DNA of 64,000 nucleotides, from the NCBI RefSeq assembly GCF_030687395.1, contig NZ_CP117430.1, positions 4,526,001 to 4,590,000 on the forward strand, in the 5' to 3' direction. A program made the position numbers and the translations under genes. The notes below the pieces were generated by a model, which made no database searches, was not told the origin of the DNA, and was given only the letters and a program-made list of their open reading frames with translations. The stretch's first letter is position 1. Each line of letters opens with the position of its first letter. Positions 61,651 to 64,000 of the stretch are shown here, one piece after another. Origin of the DNA: Pseudomonas wuhanensis (lineage in GTDB: Bacteria > Pseudomonadota > Gammaproteobacteria > Pseudomonadales > Pseudomonadaceae).

Positions 61651-64000
61651 TCAGCCCACCCGTGCCATGCAATGCTCGATCAACGCTTCAAGCTCGCGTT
61701 GATAATCCTGCATGAACCGCTCCATGGTGCTGGCCCGATAACGCTGGGTGCTGTAGATACAACGCAGCGCCAATTGGCCGTCATACACCTGGCCGACAAC
61801 CTCCAGCCAGTTGCCCAGATTGGCCTGCAGGCTGTAGTTGTCGCCGGTTTCTTCCAGCGCCGGCACCAGTAGGGCCTGCTCGTCGAAGCTCTGATCGAAC
61901 TGCCCCAGATAGTTGAACGTCACCCGTGCCTGCCGCAGATCGGCCAATTGGCGGGCCAGTTGCGGGCCGGCCAGGTGACGCAATACGCCGTAGCCGATGC
62001 CCTTCTGCGGGATGGCCGCCAACTGCGCCTGCACATTGACGATTGACGCACCGATGTCCGTGCTGTCGGGGGTGAGCCGGACCGGGAACATGCTGGTGAA
62101 CCAGCCCAGGCTGCGACTCAGGTCGATGTTCTCGAACAGGTCCTCGCGACCATGCCCTTCCAGCAAAATCAGCGCCGACGGCTGTTCGCTCCAGCGACAC
62201 AACGCCCGGCTCAGGGCCGCCAGCAGCAAATCGTTGATCTGCGTGCGATAGACCGCCGGCGCCTGTTTGAGCAACTGCTCGGTGTGCTCGCGAGACAACT
62301 TGAGCCGCGCCTGGGCCTGGTGACGCACCTGATTCTTGCCGCGACGGTTGTCGCACGGCAGGTCGACGCCCGGCTGATCCAGTTGCTCCAGCCAGTAGCC
62401 CAATTCCTGCTCGGCAATCACCGGCGCCTGCGCCTGCAATGCTTCGGCAAATGCGCGATAGCTGCTGGTGCGGATCGGCAGTCGCGGTTCGACGCCCATC
62501 ACGCAGGCCTCGTAGGCCACCTTCAAGTCATCGAGCAAAATCCGCCACGATACGGTGTCGACCACCAGATGGTGGATGACCATCAACAGCCGCGCCTGGC
62601 CGTCCGGCAAGGCGATGTGCACCACACGCCAGGCCGGTCCATCGTCGAGTTTGAGGCTGCGCTGAGTCAGGTTGGCCAAGGCTTCGACCTGCTCACTGCT
62701 CTCGACCTCGCGGCGCCACAGCACCGGCTCGCGGCGTTCGGTCGGTGCGGCATAGCGCTGCAACCAACGCCCGCCTTCCTGACAGAAACGCAGGCGCAAG
62801 GTGTCGTGATGGTTTTCGATCCAGCCCAGCGCCTGTTCCAGGGCATCCAGATCCAGCGTCTGACGTGCACTCAGCAAAAACGACTGGTTGTAGTGATGAG
62901 ACTCGGCCATGCCCTCGGCAAAGAACCACTCCTGAATCGGCAGCAGATTGAACAACCCTTCACTGGCCACATGGGTGAGGTCCACCGACGGTTGCGCGGT
63001 GCCCGCCTTCACCACGTCCTGTTCGACGATACCGGCGATGGTCTGGTAGCGCATCAGATCGCGCAGCTTGAGTTCCATCTGCAAGGTCGGGTGGTTCCTG
63101 ACCCGGGAAATCACTTGCAGACTCAGGATCGAGTCGCCGCCCAGTTCGAAGAAGTTGTCGCTGATACCGACCTGCTCCACCTGCAACACCTGCGACCAGA
63201 TGTCCGCCAGCAGTTGTTCCTGCTGATTACGCGGGGCGACGTATTCCTCGCTTTTGAATTCCGGCTCGGGCAATGCCTTGCGGTCGAGCTTGCCGTTGGG
63301 GGTGATCGGGAAGGCACTGAGGCAGACGATCTGCGCCGGCACCATGTATTCCGGCAAGGTGCTGCGCAGTCCGGCCTTGAGTTCATCGCCCAACTCCTGC
63401 CCGGCCTCGGTGACGACGTAACCGATCAGTTGCTTGCCGGAAGCATTGTCCCGGGCGATCACCAAAGCGTCGCTGACCTGCGCCAGTTGCCGCAGGCTGG
63501 CCTCGACTTCACCCAGCTCGATACGGAACCCGCGCACCTTGACCTGATGGTCGATGCGACCGACGTAATCGACCACGCCATCCTGGCGCAAACGCACCAG
63601 GTCGCCGGTGCGGTACAGCCGCTCGCTGCCGGCAAACGGGTTGGGCACGAAGCGTTCGCAGGTCAGGTCCGCCCGGCCGTGATAACCACGGGCAACCCCG
63701 TAGCCACCGATGTACAACTCGCCGGCAAAACCTGGCGGCAGCGGATTCAGCTCCTCATCCAGCACATACAGCGAACGCGCGCCCACCGCCCGGCCGATCG
63801 GCGCATAAGCCGCTTCACACTGCTGGCTCACCGGCACTTTCCACAGCATCGGCGTGACCACGGTTTCCGTCGGGCCATAGCCGTTGGTGAAGTACTCGGG
63901 ACGCAGCGCCGCCTTGACCTGTTCGAAAGTCTGGTCCGGCACCGCGTCGCCGCCGAAGCAATAGATGCGCACCGGTGGCGGTGCAATTCCGCTGGCTGCG
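61651..64000 (-). CDS. Pyoverdine non-ribosomal peptide synthetase, 3' part (A-PCP-E, truncated by window edge)
   Basis: The visible 782 residues are the C-terminal module of a large NRPS that continues beyond the window. The adenylation domain is entered in its middle (IYCFGGDAVPDQTF, NGYGPTETVVTP, YRTGDLVRLRQDG, VKVRGFRIELGEVE, NGKLDRKALPEPE). The carrier domain follows with the phosphopantetheine Ser in FFELGGDSILSLQVIS. The last domain is an epimerization domain (MVIHHLVVDTVSWRILLDDL, EGHGREDLF, VTFNYLGQFD). The protein ends shortly after it (EHCMARVG), with no thioesterase. The amino acid cannot be read because the specificity pocket is only partly in the window. Internal Met/Val codons such as that at 63972 are not starts. 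Confidence 0.9.
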   Translation of the reverse strand, partial: AASGIAPPPVRIYCFGGDAVPDQTFEQVKAALRPEYFTNGYGPTETVVTPMLWKVPVSQQCEAAYAPIGRAVGARSLYVLDEELNPLPPGFAGELYIGGYGVARGYHGRADLTCERFVPNPFAGSERLYRTGDLVRLRQDGVVDYVGRIDHQVKVRGFRIELGEVEASLRQLAQVSDALVIARDNASGKQLIGYVVTEAGQELGDELKAGLRSTLPEYMVPAQIVCLSAFPITPNGKLDRKALPEPEFKSEEYVAPRNQQEQLLADIWSQVLQVEQVGISDNFFELGGDSILSLQVISRVRNHPTLQMELKLRDLMRYQTIAGIVEQDVVKAGTAQPSVDLTHVASEGLFNLLPIQEWFFAEGMAESHHYNQSFLLSARQTLDLDALEQALGWIENHHDTLRLRFCQEGGRWLQRYAAPTERREPVLWRREVESSEQVEALANLTQRSLKLDDGPAWRVVHIALPDGQARLLMVIHHLVVDTVSWRILLDDLKVAYEACVMGVEPRLPIRTSSYRAFAEALQAQAPVIAEQELGYWLEQLDQPGVDLPCDNRRGKNQVRHQAQARLKLSREHTEQLLKQAPAVYRTQINDLLLAALSRALCRWSEQPSALILLEGHGREDLFENIDLSRSLGWFTSMFPVRLTPDSTDIGASIVNVQAQLAAIPQKGIGYGVLRHLAGPQLARQLADLRQARVTFNYLGQFDQSFDEQALLVPALEETGDNYSLQANLGNWLEVVGQVYDGQLALRCIYSTQRYRASTMERFMQDYQRELEALIEHCMARVG

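Overview
The window is high-GC Pseudomonas chromosome, most likely from the P. fluorescens group. The evidence is a classical pyoverdine locus, numerous paired Pseudomonas-type REP sequences (GTGGGAGCGGGCTTGC), and gene families typical of the genus. Gene density is high and most intergenic gaps carry REP pairs or promoters.

Layout. (1) 1-2.5 kb: a BqsRS/CarRS-like two-component system with two small PepSY proteins; the kinase runs off the left edge. (2) 2.7-10.4 kb: a patatin-like lipase, QueD, an alpha/beta hydrolase, cytosine permease and deaminase (codBA), a DapF-like protein lacking both catalytic cysteines, and an MFS transporter. (3) 10.5-14.6 kb: a fecI-fecR-fecA iron-dicitrate uptake and signalling set. 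(4) 14.9-23.5 kb: EmrAB efflux, an AhpD-like protein, an MscS channel fused to a cyclic-nucleotide domain, a YcaC-type hydrolase, pirin with a divergent LysR regulator, and DkgB. (5) 23.5-41.6 kb: an 18-kb block entirely on the minus strand. Two complete Roc (BvgAS/EvgAS-like) signalling sets, each with an unorthodox hybrid kinase, a NarL-type regulator and a REC-EAL protein, bracket a chaperone-usher fimbrial operon and a pair of DUF4398/OmpA lipoproteins. A degenerate receiver protein sits inside the first set. (6) 41.8-64 kb: the pyoverdine locus pvdA, fpvI, pvdRT-opmQ, pvdP, pvdMNO, pvdE, fpvA, then an IS4-family insertion, an alpha/beta hydrolase and the 3' end of a pyoverdine NRPS gene.

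How the parts work together. In P. aeruginosa, Roc systems control Cup fimbriae: RocS feeds RocA (activator) and RocR (c-di-GMP phosphodiesterase). Here the fimbrial operon lies between two such sets. A 16-bp motif close to TGTAGGAAATTTCCCA recurs seven times, upstream of the fimbrial operon, both rocR-like genes, one rocA-like gene and the degenerate receiver gene, often in pairs 21-22 bp apart. I regard this locus and its shared putative operator as the most interesting part of the window.

The pyoverdine genes are tied together by five iron-starvation (PvdS) boxes of the form TAAAT-N16-CGT, upstream of pvdA, pvdR, pvdP, pvdM and pvdE. Compared with P. aeruginosa PAO1, fpvR (between fpvI and pvdR) and pvdF (between pvdO and pvdE) are absent. 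The NRPS ends in an epimerization domain and not a thioesterase. The IS4 element, with a 12-bp target duplication, has landed exactly in the fpvA terminator hairpin.
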